Counted from the first letter of the stretch, positions 8,663 to 16,633 are shown. The stretch: DNA of 64,000 bases from FEB-22 sp003105195 (GCA_027493405.1 JAOSKV010000046.1:7066-71065), one strand, 5' to 3'. Made by a program: numbers and translations. Notes: generated by a model not told the origin, from the letters alone.

Positions 8663-9607
8663 TCAGGCTTGGCGCACGAGCGCGTCCAGCACCATCGCGG
8701 CGAACAGGATCAGCCCGGCATCGCGGTTCGACTTGAACAGCACCAGGCAGTGGTCCGGGTCGTCGATGTCGAGGCGCACGGCCTGCCAGCCGAGATGCGC
8801 CGCGAACAGCGCGAGCCCGGCCGCGGACACGACGCCGCCCCCCGCCATCCACCCGGACAGGCCGATCAGCGCGACGGCCGCCGCGTAGAACAGCGCCAGA
8901 ATCGGGCGGGTGCGCGCGCCGAACAGCCGCGCGGTCGACTTCACCCCGACCAGCGCGTCGTCCTCGCGGTCCTGATGGGCATAGATCGTGTCGTAGCCGA
9001 TCACCCAGGCGATCGCGCCGAGGTAGAGAATCACGGCCGGCGCATCGAGCCGCCCGAAGGCGGCCGCCCAGCCCATCAGCGCGCCCCACGAGAAGGCGAG
9101 GCCGAGCACGGTCTGCGGCCACCAGGTGATCCGCTTCATCAGCGGATAGACCGCGACCACCGCGAGCGAGGCGATGCCGAGCGCGATCGTGAAGCCGTTG
9201 AACTGGACGAGCACCGCGAGCCCCACCAGCGCCAGCGCGACCAGGAACGCGGCGGCCGCGCGCGCGCTCACCTGGCCCGAGGGGATCGGCCGCGAGCGCG
9301 TGCGGGCGACACGCGCGTCGAGCTCGCGGTCGAGGATGTCGTTCCAGGTGCAGCCGGCGCCGCGCATCACGAAGGCGCCGATGAAGAACAGGACCAGGTG
9401 CCAGGGGTCGGGCAGCGTCTTGCCGTGGACGGCCGCGAGGCCGGCGGACCACCAGCACGGCAACAGCAGCAGCCAGGCGCCGATCGGACGGTCGGCGCGC
9501 GCTAGGCGCAGGTAGGGCCGGATCGGGGCGGGCGCGACGGTGTCGACCCAGTTGCCGGTCGAGTCTGCGACGCGGCCGCCCGCGTTGGGGGTGTCTTGCT
9601 GGCGCAT
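8663..9607 (-). CDS. ubiA: 4-hydroxybenzoate polyprenyltransferase
   Basis: Integral inner-membrane prenyltransferase that attaches the polyprenyl tail to 4-hydroxybenzoate, the first committed step in ubiquinone synthesis. The 314 residues show RLARADRPIGAWLLLLPCWW in helix 1, the first Asp-rich site NDILDRELDARVARTRSRP, and the second site YDTIYAHQDREDD, plus about eight hydrophobic helices. It likely uses the product of the polyprenyl diphosphate synthase at 45308-46318. The first ATG (9607) adds a short polar leader that is common in this order. Confidence 0.96.
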   Translation of the reverse strand: MRQQDTPNAGGRVADSTGNWVDTVAPAPIRPYLRLARADRPIGAWLLLLPCWWSAGLAAVHGKTLPDPWHLVLFFIGAFVMRGAGCTWNDILDRELDARVARTRSRPIPSGQVSARAAAAFLVALALVGLAVLVQFNGFTIALGIASLAVVAVYPLMKRITWWPQTVLGLAFSWGALMGWAAAFGRLDAPAVILYLGAIAWVIGYDTIYAHQDREDDALVGVKSTARLFGARTRPILALFYAAAVALIGLSGWMAGGGVVSAAGLALFAAHLGWQAVRLDIDDPDHCLVLFKSNRDAGLILFAAMVLDALVRQA

Positions 9608-9650
9608 GATCCCGTCGGCGAGCCGGCGCTCCCGGCGCCAGGGCGGGCGC

Positions 9651-10304
9651 TTATCGCGCCAGGACGTTGCCGGTCAGCGTATCGAAGGTGCCGGCGCGGC
9701 CCGACGAGGTGTTCGGCGCCGGCAGGCGCGAGGTGCCGAGCGCCTCGCTCAGGCCGGGTCCGCTCGGCTTCTGCGGGACGCCCACGGCGCCGACGTCGCT
9801 CGAAGCAGATCTTGTCGCGCGTCTGCACGGTCTTGCCGTGGTTCGCCTTCATCTGCTCGACGGCCTGCGGCGGGATCCCGCACCACTGCTGGTTCGTGGA
9901 AACGAACTTGACGACCTTGACCTCGGCCTCCGCGAAGTTGCGGAACAGCTTGCAGATCTCCTCGCGCGGCGCCTTGCGCTTGGCGGCGGCCTGGATCGCG
10001 CCGGCGCGCCTCTCGGCCTCCTGGCGCAGCGGCACGAAGTCGTTGAAGCAGGGCGGGGCGCCCTGCTGCGCACCCGGCGCCGCGCCGGGAGCCATCGCTC
10101 CGGGAGCCATCGTTCCGGGGGCCATCGTTCGGGAGCCATCGTTCCAGGAGCCATCGTTCCGGGAGCCATCGTTCCGGGAGCCATCGTTCCAGGAGCCATG
10201 GCGCCGGGCATCATCTGCGCTGCAGCGCCGGTCATCAGGGCGAGCGTCAACGAAACGGCGAGCGGCGCGCTGCCGGCGAGCCCTCTTGTCCTTCGAGATG
10301 CCAT
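9651..10304 (-). pseudogene. Exported protein with MAPGT repeats, two frameshifts
   Basis: Three frames read in order give one exported protein of about 217 residues. From ATG 10304 there is a signal peptide (LALMTGAAAQ, cleavage after residue 30), then MMPGA and repeated MAPGT pentapeptides. Next come a conserved domain (PPCFNDFVPLRQEAERRAGA, REEICKLFRNFAEAE, FVSTNQQWCGIPPQ, TRDKICFE) and a tail ending TFDTLTGNVLAR at the stop 9651. The first switch is a 14-bp unit (10125-10139) in an otherwise 15-bp repeat; the second is near 9795-9800. Paired cysteines (PPCF, EEIC, QQWC, DKIC) suggest disulfides in the periplasm. I recognise similar hypothetical proteins in Bradyrhizobium, but no function is known. 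Confidence 0.78.
10093..10211. repeat. 15-bp tandem repeat encoding MAPGT
   Basis: Eight units of the type GTTCCGGGAGCCATC, with CAT spaced 15 bases apart at 10093, 10108, 10123, 10137, 10152, 10167, 10182 and 10197. The exception is the step from 10123 to 10137, which is 14 bases. That unit lacks one C (GTTCGGGAGCCATC) and throws the encoded protein out of frame. Units differ slightly (GCTCCGGG, GTTCCAGG). Confidence 0.92.
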
Positions 10305-10453
10305 GACAGCCCCGCGATGTCCCCGGTGGATGAGGGCAGTTGTATCAGCCTCAATTCCGGCGACAAGGCGGCAAATGCGCCCGTCGGGGCATTTCCTTAA
10401 CGCCGGCCCCTCGGGGCTGGCACGGTGGCGGAACCCCGGCTAAACCCGATATC

Positions 10454-11212
10454 ATGCCGGCCTACGATTTCCGCAGCCCCCGCCTCTTCGTGGACGCGCC
10501 CCTCGCCGAGGGGGCGCAGGTGCCGCTGACGCCCGAGCAGGCGAACTACCTGCGCAACGTGCTGCGCCTCGCGCCGGGCGATGCCGTGCTGGTCTTCAAC
10601 GGGCGCGAGGGCGAGTGGCGCGCCGCGCTGGCGTCGCCGTCGAAGAAGGCGCTCGCGCTCGCGGTCGCCGAGCGCGTGCGCGAGCAGGCCGGCGCCTGCG
10701 ACCTGCACTACCTGTTCGCGCCGCTCAAGCATGCGCGCCTCGATTACATGGTGCAGAAGGCGGTCGAGATGGGGGCCTCGCGCCTCGTCCCCGTGATCAC
10801 GGCGCATACCCGGGTCGAGCGCGTCAACACGGCGCGCATGCGCGCCAACGCCGTCGAGGCCGCCGAGCAATGCGGCATCCTCTCCCTCGCCGAGATCGCC
10901 GGGCCCGTGAAGCTCGCCGCACTGATCGCTGCGTGGACGCCGGATCGGCTGCTCGTGTTCTGCGACGAGGGCGCCGACGTGAAGGATCCGGTCGCCGCGC
11001 TCGCGGCGGCGCGCGGCGACGCCTGGACCGGGCCGCTTCCCTTGAGCGTGCTGGTCGGTCCCGAGGGCGGCTTCAGCGAGGAGGAGCGGGCCGCGCTCCG
11101 CGAGCTGCCCAATGTTGTGCGGCTCGCCCTCGGTCCGCGCATCCTGCGCGCCGACACCGCGGCGGTCGCGGCGCTCACCCTGGTGCAGGCCGTGCTCGGC
11201 GACTGGCGCTGA
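10454..11212 (+). CDS. rsmE: 16S rRNA (uracil-1498-N3)-methyltransferase
   Basis: SPOUT-class methyltransferase that modifies U1498 of 16S rRNA in the 30S subunit. The 252 residues start MPAYDFRSPRLFVDAPL and include a PUA-like N-terminal domain (about 1-75; QANYLRNVLRLAPGD, VFNGREGEW). The knotted SAM-binding domain follows, with KHARLDYMVQKAVEMGASRLVPV, LVGPEGGFSEEE and LALGPRILRADTA. ATG 10454 is the family start; an upstream in-frame ATG at 10340 would add 38 unrelated residues. Divergent from the MAPGT protein; the adjacent ubiA-rsmE-ligase order is common in Rhizobiales. Confidence 0.96.
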   Translation: MPAYDFRSPRLFVDAPLAEGAQVPLTPEQANYLRNVLRLAPGDAVLVFNGREGEWRAALASPSKKALALAVAERVREQAGACDLHYLFAPLKHARLDYMVQKAVEMGASRLVPVITAHTRVERVNTARMRANAVEAAEQCGILSLAEIAGPVKLAALIAAWTPDRLLVFCDEGADVKDPVAALAAARGDAWTGPLPLSVLVGPEGGFSEEERAALRELPNVVRLALGPRILRADTAAVAALTLVQAVLGDWR

Positions 11213-11432
11213 CGGCTTGGCGACCGGGCGAGGCAGTGGAACTTCTTGGTTCCCAACGGGTTGTGGCGGTGCCGCAGCGAAGCGCCGGTTTGACTTGATT
11301 GTGCGACGCAAATCCCGTTCCGTGTCGCAACCGTCCCGGCGGCTGCGTCTCGCGGAAGTCCCGTCGGCTTCCCTTTCCTTCTCGTGAGCAGCGCGTCTCG
11401 ATTGCCCTCTCGGTATCCGGAGCAGGTCGCCC

Positions 11433-12554
11433 ATGTTCGATGAGTACTCGTTCGGCATCGAAGAGGAGTACTTTCTGGCCGACGCCGAGAACAAGACGGT
11501 GGCGCGCGGTATTCCCGACGCGTTCTTCCAGGAGCTCAAGCGGCGCACCGACGGGCGCGTGAAGGGCGAGATGCTCCGGGCGCAGGTCGAGGCCGCGACC
11601 GTGCGCCACGTGGATCTCGCCGCGGCGCGCGCCGAGCTGAGATTCCTGCGCCAGACCGCAGGCGCGATCGCGGCACGATACGGTCTCGCCATCCTCGCGG
11701 TCGGGACGCACCCGACCGCGACCTGGATCGGCCTCGAGCAGACGCCGCACGAGCGCTACGACGCCGTGATGGAAGACCTGCAGATGGTCGGCCAGCGCAA
11801 CCTGCTGTGCGGGCTGCATGTCCATGTCGAGCTGCCGGACCCGCGGCAGCGCGTCGACGTGATGACGCGCATGCTGCCCTACCTGCCGCTGTTCATCGCG
11901 CTCGCCACGTCCTCCCCGTTCTGGCGGGCGCGCGAGACCGGGCTCAAGGGCTACCGGCTCGCCGCCTATGACGAGCTGCCGCGCACCGGCGTGCCCGAGC
12001 TGTTCCGCAATGTCGCCGAGTACGAGGCCTATATCGCGGCGCTGGTGCAGGCCGGCGTGATCGAGGATTCGAGCTTCGTCTGGTGGGCGATCCGCCCCTC
12101 GCTCAAGCTGCCGACGCTGGAGCTGCGCGCGCCCGACAGCTGCACGCGCGTCGAGGACTCGATCGCGATCGCGGCGCTCTACCGCGCGCTCGCGCGCTTC
12201 CTGGTGCGCGATCCCCTGCACAATGCCGAGATCTCCGCGGTCACCCGCGCGCTCGTGATCGAGAACAAGTGGCGTGCCCAGCGCTACGGCGTGCACGGCA
12301 CCTTCGTCGACGTGGCCGGGGAGGGGGCGATCTCGGTCGGCGAGATGCTCGAGCGCACGCTCGCGGCCGTGCGCGCCGACGCCGAGGTCCTCGGCGGCCT
12401 CGCCGAGGTCGAGCGCTGCCGCGAGATCGTCGCCTGCGGGACCTCGGCGGACGCCCAGCTCGCGGTGTTCGCCGCGGCGCAGGGCCGCAGCGACAGCCGC
12501 AGCGACGCGCTGCGCGCCGTCACGGACTGGATCGCGGGGGAAACCCTGTCCTAG
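11433..12554 (+). CDS. YbdK-type carboxylate-amine ligase (glutamate-cysteine ligase 2 family)
   Basis: 373 residues of the GCS2/YbdK family, ATP-dependent ligases with weak glutamate-cysteine ligase activity in E. coli. Visible motifs: SFGIEEEYFLAD at the N-terminus, VGTHPTATWIGLEQTPHERY, the metal-site GLHVHVELPD, IRPSLKLPTLELRAPDSCTRVEDS, and ENKWRAQRYGVHG. An SD-like GGAGCAGG lies ten bases before the ATG. It may supply gamma-glutamylcysteine, but the true substrate of YbdK proteins is often uncertain. The 220-base upstream gap holds nothing I can name. Confidence 0.9.
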   Translation: MFDEYSFGIEEEYFLADAENKTVARGIPDAFFQELKRRTDGRVKGEMLRAQVEAATVRHVDLAAARAELRFLRQTAGAIAARYGLAILAVGTHPTATWIGLEQTPHERYDAVMEDLQMVGQRNLLCGLHVHVELPDPRQRVDVMTRMLPYLPLFIALATSSPFWRARETGLKGYRLAAYDELPRTGVPELFRNVAEYEAYIAALVQAGVIEDSSFVWWAIRPSLKLPTLELRAPDSCTRVEDSIAIAALYRALARFLVRDPLHNAEISAVTRALVIENKWRAQRYGVHGTFVDVAGEGAISVGEMLERTLAAVRADAEVLGGLAEVERCREIVACGTSADAQLAVFAAAQGRSDSRSDALRAVTDWIAGETLS

Positions 12555-12555
12555 A

Positions 12556-12741
12556 CTAGGACGCGGACTCATAACGCGCAGCCAGCCGCAGCCTGATTGA
12601 CGCGAGCTGAACCAAGGCAAGGTAGTTGGCCCTGTCGTGGCGCGTCGCTATCCGACGGCATTGTTTGATCCGATTGAAGAACCGCTCGACCCGGTTGCGA
12701 GCGCGGTAAAGATACGGGCTGAAGCAGATCGGATCGCTGCA
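12556..12741 (-). pseudogene. IS5-family transposase, C-terminal remnant
   Basis: About 61 codons on the minus strand, ending in TAG (12556-12558), read PICFSPYLYRARNRVERFF, NRIKQCRRIATRHDRANYL, ALVQLASIRLRLAARYE. This is the C-terminal signature of IS5-group DDE transposases, including the catalytic glutamate of the YRARNxVERFFNxIKQCRR motif. Everything upstream (N-terminus, two Asp residues, the terminal inverted repeat) is missing. It abuts the end of the ligase gene and the lower-GC gene pair that follows, so it marks an old insertion boundary. Confidence 0.88.
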
Positions 12742-12742
12742 C

Positions 12743-13249
12743 TCAGGGCCTTCTTTTGAGCAGCTTTGGTTGCAGTTGTTTTGGGGGTTGATTTGTTACG
12801 CTGACTGGCCCGAATTTTCCTTCGACCTTATGAACGAGCGGGGCACCGGATTTGGCCTGCCCAGGCCTCGGGCCTGATCCCTCTTGTGTTATTGGATACG
12901 TGAGCCATGTACCTGGACTACCTTTAGTTGTTAGTACCAACTCACAGTGCCAGCCGACGGCTTGTTCGGCCTCCCAATTAGTCACGGTGACCGGGACGTT
13001 AATAGGCCCCTCATAACTGCCAGCACTTATCGGGATGGGTACAATCTGCTTGTCGTCCCTTACGTTTTTACCAACTTTATCAAGGAGCCAGCAATGTATT
13101 TGGGGCTGCGTGATATCCGGATGGATGCTTTGTAATTTGACGGGCACCTTAAAAGTGACTGTTTGGTTTGCTGCTTGAAGTGCACCAGTGCCTATGAGGC
13201 TCAGCGGCGCCAGAAGCGTTGCGAGACACATAAAACTTCTTGCACGCAT
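12743..13249 (-). CDS. Exported hypothetical protein
   Basis: 168 residues with a signal peptide (MRARSFMCLATLLAPLSLIG then GALQAANQ, cleavage near 27) and a mature part that begins TVTFKVPVKLQSIHPDI. It has two cysteines (IHCWLL and WHCELV) that could form a disulfide and many short hydrophobic/Thr/Val stretches that suggest a beta fold. An AAGGAG eight bases before the ATG supports the start. The DNA is clearly less GC-rich than the flanks and uses codons such as TTA, AAA and ATA that are rare elsewhere here, suggesting transfer. It follows the repeat protein by 29 bases on the same strand, likely in one transcript. Function unknown. Confidence 0.75.
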   Translation of the reverse strand: MRARSFMCLATLLAPLSLIGTGALQAANQTVTFKVPVKLQSIHPDITQPQIHCWLLDKVGKNVRDDKQIVPIPISAGSYEGPINVPVTVTNWEAEQAVGWHCELVLTTKGSPGTWLTYPITQEGSGPRPGQAKSGAPLVHKVEGKFGPVSVTNQPPKQLQPKLLKRRP

Positions 13250-13278
13250 TATGTCTGCTCCTTCCTAAAGCGAGGTCT

Positions 13279-13983
13279 TCAGTCTTCCACTCCAGTCATC
13301 CTCAATTCGTCCGTGGTAATGGTCTTCGGCAGCGTTACAGCAGTCGGCCCCAGACCCGTCATGGTCATCTGTCCCGTGGTAATGGTCTTCGGCAGCGTTA
13401 CAGCAGTCGGCCCCAGACCCGTCATGGTCATCTGGCCCGTGGTAATGGTCTTCGGCAGCGTCATGACAGCCGGCCCCAGACCCGTCATGGTCATCTGTCT
13501 CGTGGTAATGGTCTTCGGCAGCGGCGCTGTCACTTGCGCCCCAACGGCCAGCGCCAATATTTTCGTAGTCACCCGCCGTTTGGAGTCTGTCACCCTCACA
13601 GTGATCGTAAACTCTCCGCTCGTGTTTGGTATTCCCGACACGACTCCGGCGCTTGACAAGGTCAGACCGACGGGTAGGCGACCGCGCATCACAGACCAGG
13701 CATATGGGGCATCGCCGCCAGTCGCTATCAGGGCCTGCCTGTAGGAATTTCCTCGCGATGCCGGTGGCAAGATGTTCGCTGTGGTGATTGACAGTTGCGC
13801 CATTGGGAGGCGGCGAACATCTCGCGGTGCGGGTTGCGCCCGCGTTGGTAATTTCCCCTTCAAATGAGGAACTGCAAACGGCCCAGTTGGGGAAGGTTCA
13901 ACCTGCTGCGCCAATGCTGACGCGTAAACGTCAACAGCTGCACATAGCCCAATACTGACCATGCAGAAACGGGAAAGTGTCAC
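13279..13983 (-). CDS. Exported Ig-like (He_PIG) protein with 21-residue C-terminal repeats
   Basis: 234 residues: a signal peptide (to about residue 26, ASALAQQ), a linker, then one putative Ig-like domain. That domain reads ILPPASRGNSYRQALIATGG, APYAWSVMRGRLPVGLTLSS, GVVSGIPNTSGEFTITVRVTD and is typical of the He_PIG fold found in surface and extracellular proteins. The C-terminal 75 residues are three and a half copies of a 21-residue unit, LPKTITTGQMTMTGLGPTAV plus T. GTG 13983 follows AGGAG by seven bases. GC content is lower than in neighbours. Location outside the cytoplasm is inferred; role unknown, possibly adhesion or matrix. Confidence 0.78.
   Translation of the reverse strand: MTLSRFCMVSIGLCAAVDVYASALAQQVEPSPTGPFAVPHLKGKLPTRAQPAPRDVRRLPMAQLSITTANILPPASRGNSYRQALIATGGDAPYAWSVMRGRLPVGLTLSSAGVVSGIPNTSGEFTITVRVTDSKRRVTTKILALAVGAQVTAPLPKTITTRQMTMTGLGPAVMTLPKTITTGQMTMTGLGPTAVTLPKTITTGQMTMTGLGPTAVTLPKTITTDELRMTGVED
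13313..13524. repeat. 63-bp tandem repeats
   Basis: Three full units (13313-13375, 13376-13438, 13439-13501) and a 23-base partial unit, each beginning GTGGTAATGGTCTTCGGCAG on the plus strand. The first two are almost identical and the third has a short variant patch (TCATGACAGCC for TTACAGCAGTC). They encode the 21-residue repeats of the overlapping minus-strand gene. Such near-identity implies recent duplication or homogenisation. Confidence 0.95.
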
Positions 13984-13997
13984 TAGGATTCTCCTAG
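13983..13997. promoter_or_regulatory. Short palindrome over the ribosome binding site
   Basis: CTAGGATTCTCCTAG is a perfect six-base inverted repeat with a three-base centre. On the minus strand it covers the AGGAG Shine-Dalgarno and touches the GTG start of the repeat protein. It could hide the binding site in a hairpin or be a protein site; nothing else supports either. Confidence 0.35.
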
Positions 13998-14180
13998 CGA
14001 AATTTTATAATTGTCTTCGCACTCGACGAGTTGATTTAGCTCAATTCGGAGTGCCCTAATTGAGCGTTCCGGCCCGATTGATGCCGCGTCATCCATCTGG
14101 CCTCTGTTCCAGCATAGACCTTGAATTATACGCCGGCTGATTTGCGAATCCCCAATTCCGGGAAATCACAGCATGCTCTG

Positions 14181-14229
14181 GAGCTTTTCTCCGGCGGAAG
14201 TGGGCACCGGTTCGGCGCGAGAAGATGCG
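14181..14229. repeat. Rhizobiales-type palindromic intergenic repeat, copy A
   Basis: Core TTTTCTCCGGCGGAAGTGGG followed by CACCGGTTCGGCGCGAGAAGATGCG. The same core recurs at 15779, 16454, 16591 and 27314, always outside genes. It resembles the abundant Rhizobiales element of the type GCATTTTCCGxCGAAGTGGxC then CCGGTTCGxxxxAGAAAATGC, whose ends are imperfect inverted repeats. The gap 13984-14262 holds nothing else I can name. Confidence 0.75.
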
Positions 14230-14262
14230 AAGAATTCAAGACAGTTGCGCACTGCGCCCGCC

Positions 14263-14604
14263 TCAGCGCATCGGCGGGCAGCCCTTCTGCCGGGCCGCGA
14301 AGTCGGCGGCCCTGAGCTCGGAGCGCGCATTCGCGAGCTCCGTCGCGTAGGCGACCGCGTTGACCATCGCGCCGCCGGCCGCGGCCTCCGCCTTGCGCGA
14401 CAAGGCGGTCAGCTCCTGCTCGCGCTCCGCGATCGGGGTGCGCATGCGGACGATCTCCTCGCACGTATAGGGCGTGTACTTGTCGTGCACCACGAACATC
14501 GAGCCGCCCGTGTCGGCGCCGGCGCAGCCGGCGAGGCACGCGACCGCGAGGGCGGCGAGGCCGCGCGCGACCCGCGACGCTCGGCACACGTCAGCGTCGA
14601 CCAT
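14263..14604 (-). CDS. Small lipoprotein
   Basis: 113 residues starting MVDADVCRASRVARG, with a hydrophobic signal ending in the lipobox LAGC (AVACLAGCAGAD, lipidated Cys near 26). The mature part reads GGSMFVVHDKYTPYTCEEIV, RMRTPIAEREQELTALSRKA, then an alanine-rich helix and an end KGCPPMR. Two further cysteines may pair. The ATG overlaps the last 14 bases of the M48 protease gene, so it is probably the third gene of the lemA operon. Similar proteins occur in Bradyrhizobium; function unknown. Confidence 0.82.
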   Translation of the reverse strand: MVDADVCRASRVARGLAALAVACLAGCAGADTGGSMFVVHDKYTPYTCEEIVRMRTPIAEREQELTALSRKAEAAAGGAMVNAVAYATELANARSELRAADFAARQKGCPPMR

Positions 14605-15751
14605 CGGGGGCGGGCCCCCAGGGGCCCGGCTGCGGCGCGCCGAGCTCGACCGGCGGTCGCCCGGGCGGGAAGGGTTTCTCCGGCTCCGCGGGAGCCGAGG
14701 ACGGGTCCGCGGTGCTGCCATCGTGCTCGCTCTCCCGGGCCGCGTCCGGTGCGGCCGCGTCCTCTTCTGGCACGAGAAGTGGGCCGGGATCGTGTCCGCC
14801 CGCAAAATTCACCAGCGCCACGACCCGGGATTCGATCGAGGGATGGGTCGCGAACAGGTCGGCGAAGCCCTCGCGCGGATTGTCGACGCACATCTCCATG
14901 ACCGCGGAGGTGACGCCTTCGAGCTCGCCGCGGTTCTCGATCTTGCGCAGCGCCGAGATCATGGCGTCGGGATTCTTGGTCAGCTCGACGGCGCCCGCGT
15001 CGGCGAGGAACTCGCGCCGGCGCGACAGCGCGAAGCGGATCACCACCGACAGGAGCCAGGCGAGCGCGATCAGCACCACCGCGATCAGGATCGCGCCGCC
15101 GCCGCCCTTGCGGTTGCTGCTGCCGCCGCCGCGGCCGAAGCGGAAGCTGCCGCGGAACAGGCCGCGGAAGAAGATCTCGGCGACGAAGCCGATCACGCCC
15201 GCGATGATCACCGCGATCACCATCATGCGCACGTCGCCGTTGCGGATATGCGTGAGCTCGTGGGCGAGCACGGCCTCGACCTCGGCGTCGTCGAGCGAGC
15301 CGAGCAGGCCGGTGGTCACCGTGATCGCGTATTGCCGCTGGTTGAGCCCGCTCGCGAAGGCATTGAGCGCCGAGGTCTCCATCACCTTCAGCCGGGGCAT
15401 CGGAATGCCGCGCGAGATGCACAGGTTCTCGAGCAGATTGTAGAGGCGCGGGTTCTCGGTGCGCGTCACCGCGTGCCCGCCCGTGACCGCGTCGATGATG
15501 CTCTGGTGGAAGAAATAGGCGATCACCAGCCAGACCCCGCCCGCCAGCGTCGCGATCGGCAGGCCGGTGATCGTGTTGGCCCACGCGCGTTCGATCAGCC
15601 AGTCCAGGGGGCCGTCGGCGCTCACGCCGACCCAGCCGAGGTTCAGCGCGAACAGCACGACGTAGAACAGGACGAACAGGCCCACGAGCAGCAGGATCGA
15701 GCGCCACCAGTTGGCGCGGATATGGGTGTAGAGACCGTAGGCCTGTGCCAT
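14591..15751 (-). CDS. M48 family membrane metalloprotease (HtpX-like)
   Basis: 386 residues. Two N-terminal membrane helices (about 17-40 and 62-85) precede the zinc protease core, with HELTH at 164-168 in VEAVLAHELTHIRNGDVRM. A second hydrophobic hairpin and FLADAGAVELTKNPDAMISA, which carries the third zinc ligand, follow. The C-terminal 70 residues are Pro/Glu/Ala-rich and probably disordered. M48B proteases of this kind degrade damaged membrane proteins. It lies directly downstream of lemA, a well-known LemA-M48 pairing. Confidence 0.94.
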   Translation of the reverse strand: MAQAYGLYTHIRANWWRSILLLVGLFVLFYVVLFALNLGWVGVSADGPLDWLIERAWANTITGLPIATLAGGVWLVIAYFFHQSIIDAVTGGHAVTRTENPRLYNLLENLCISRGIPMPRLKVMETSALNAFASGLNQRQYAITVTTGLLGSLDDAEVEAVLAHELTHIRNGDVRMMVIAVIIAGVIGFVAEIFFRGLFRGSFRFGRGGGSSNRKGGGGAILIAVVLIALAWLLSVVIRFALSRRREFLADAGAVELTKNPDAMISALRKIENRGELEGVTSAVMEMCVDNPREGFADLFATHPSIESRVVALVNFAGGHDPGPLLVPEEDAAAPDAARESEHDGSTADPSSAPAEPEKPFPPGRPPVELGAPQPGPWGPAPDGRR

Positions 15752-15778
15752 GCGCGCGGGTCCTGCCTACGGTCTCCG

Positions 15779-15824
15779 GAGTACTTTCCGCCGAAGCGGA
15801 GACCGGTTCGGCTCAGAAGAAGCG
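15779..15824. repeat. Palindromic intergenic repeat, copy B
   Basis: TACTTTCCGCCGAAGCGGAG then ACCGGTTCGGCTCAGAAGAAGCG, between lemA and the M48 gene. It matches the core of copies A and C and may affect the lemA-M48 transcript as a hairpin. Confidence 0.75.
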
Positions 15825-15838
15825 ACCAACTCGAATCC

Positions 15839-16402
15839 TCAGAACTTGACCTGCGGCGCCTGCTCGAGCTGCGGACGCGCCTCGCCGAGATCGAAGAACA
15901 CCTGCGGCGTGAACCCGAACGATGCCGCGAACAGTGCGGCCGGGAACTGCTGGATCCCGGTATTGTATTCCTGCACCGCGCTGTTGAAGAAACGGCGCGC
16001 GGCCGCGATCTTGTTCTCGATGTCGGCGAGCTCGGTCTGCAGCTGCTGGAAATTGGTATTGGCCTTGAGGTCCGGATAGGCCTCGGCGAGCGCGAGCAGT
16101 CCGCGCAGCGCGCCGGTGAGCATGTTCTCGGCCGCCGCCACCTGAGCGGGACCCTGGGCCGTGAGCGCGGCGTTGCGCGCCTGCACGACCGCTTCCAGCG
16201 TTCCGCGCTCGTGCGAGGCGTAGCCCTTCACGGTCTCGACCAGGTTCGGGATCAGGTCGTGACGCTGCTTGAGCTGCACGTCGATGTCGGCGAACGCCTG
16301 GTTGACCCGCTGCCGCATGGCGACCAGACCGTTGTAGATCGCGATGACCCATACGACGAGCAGGGCGATGACGCCGAGGACAATCCAGGTCGAAGTCGAC
16401 AT
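15839..16402 (-). CDS. lemA: LemA family protein
   Basis: 187 residues with one N-terminal membrane helix (about 5-24, WIVLGVIALLVVWVIAIYNG). The helical LemA domain follows: LVAMRQRVNQAFADIDVQLKQRHDLIPNLVETVKGYASHE, then FQQLQTELADIENKIAAARRFFNSAVQEYN, and PQVFFDL near the end. LemA proteins are membrane-anchored with the bulk outside or at the membrane face; their role is unknown, but they pair with M48 or TPM proteins in envelope quality control. First gene of a three-gene leftward operon. Confidence 0.95.
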   Translation of the reverse strand: MSTSTWIVLGVIALLVVWVIAIYNGLVAMRQRVNQAFADIDVQLKQRHDLIPNLVETVKGYASHERGTLEAVVQARNAALTAQGPAQVAAAENMLTGALRGLLALAEAYPDLKANTNFQQLQTELADIENKIAAARRFFNSAVQEYNTGIQQFPAALFAASFGFTPQVFFDLGEARPQLEQAPQVKF

Positions 16403-16453
16403 CCGAGAGCTCCTTGTGGTCCGGGCCGTCGGGCACGGCCGCCGGCGAGACTA

Positions 16454-16633
16454 GAGCATTTTCCGCCGAAGAGGGCACCGGTTCGGCGCAGAAAATGCGG
16501 CCTGGCCGCAGGATTCCATCCGCGGGCAGCAAGACGCGTGTCTTGGTCGCGCGGGTCGGTTCGACGGTTCAAGGAACGTCACGCGAACGGGCGCGTTTTT
16601 CCGGGTCGAACCCGGTTCGGCGCGGAAATGCAG
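16454..16633. repeat. Palindromic intergenic repeats, copies C and D
   Basis: Copy C (16454-16500) is the best-formed: GAGCATTTTCCGCCGAAGAG, then GGCACCGGTTCGGCGCAGAA and AATGCGG, whose GCATTTTC and GAAAATGC ends pair. Copy D (16591-16633) is a partial version, GTTTTTCCGGGTCGAACCCG then GTTCGGCGCGGAAATGCAGC. They occupy the 386-base gap between divergent lemA and the next gene (16403-16788), where nothing else stands out. Confidence 0.75.

Noticed and set aside
7439..9505. A 688-codon plus-strand frame across pmbA, the gap and ubiA
   Set aside because: Most of it is antisense to pmbA and ubiA; only 8075-8180 belongs to the DUF6101 gene.
10093..10211. Iteron-type origin or CRISPR-like repeat
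   Set aside because: The 15-bp units encode MAPGT inside an exported protein; no replication gene is nearby.
13313..13524. CRISPR array
   Set aside because: The 63-bp units are directly adjacent with no unique spacers, and they encode an in-frame protein repeat. No cas gene is present.
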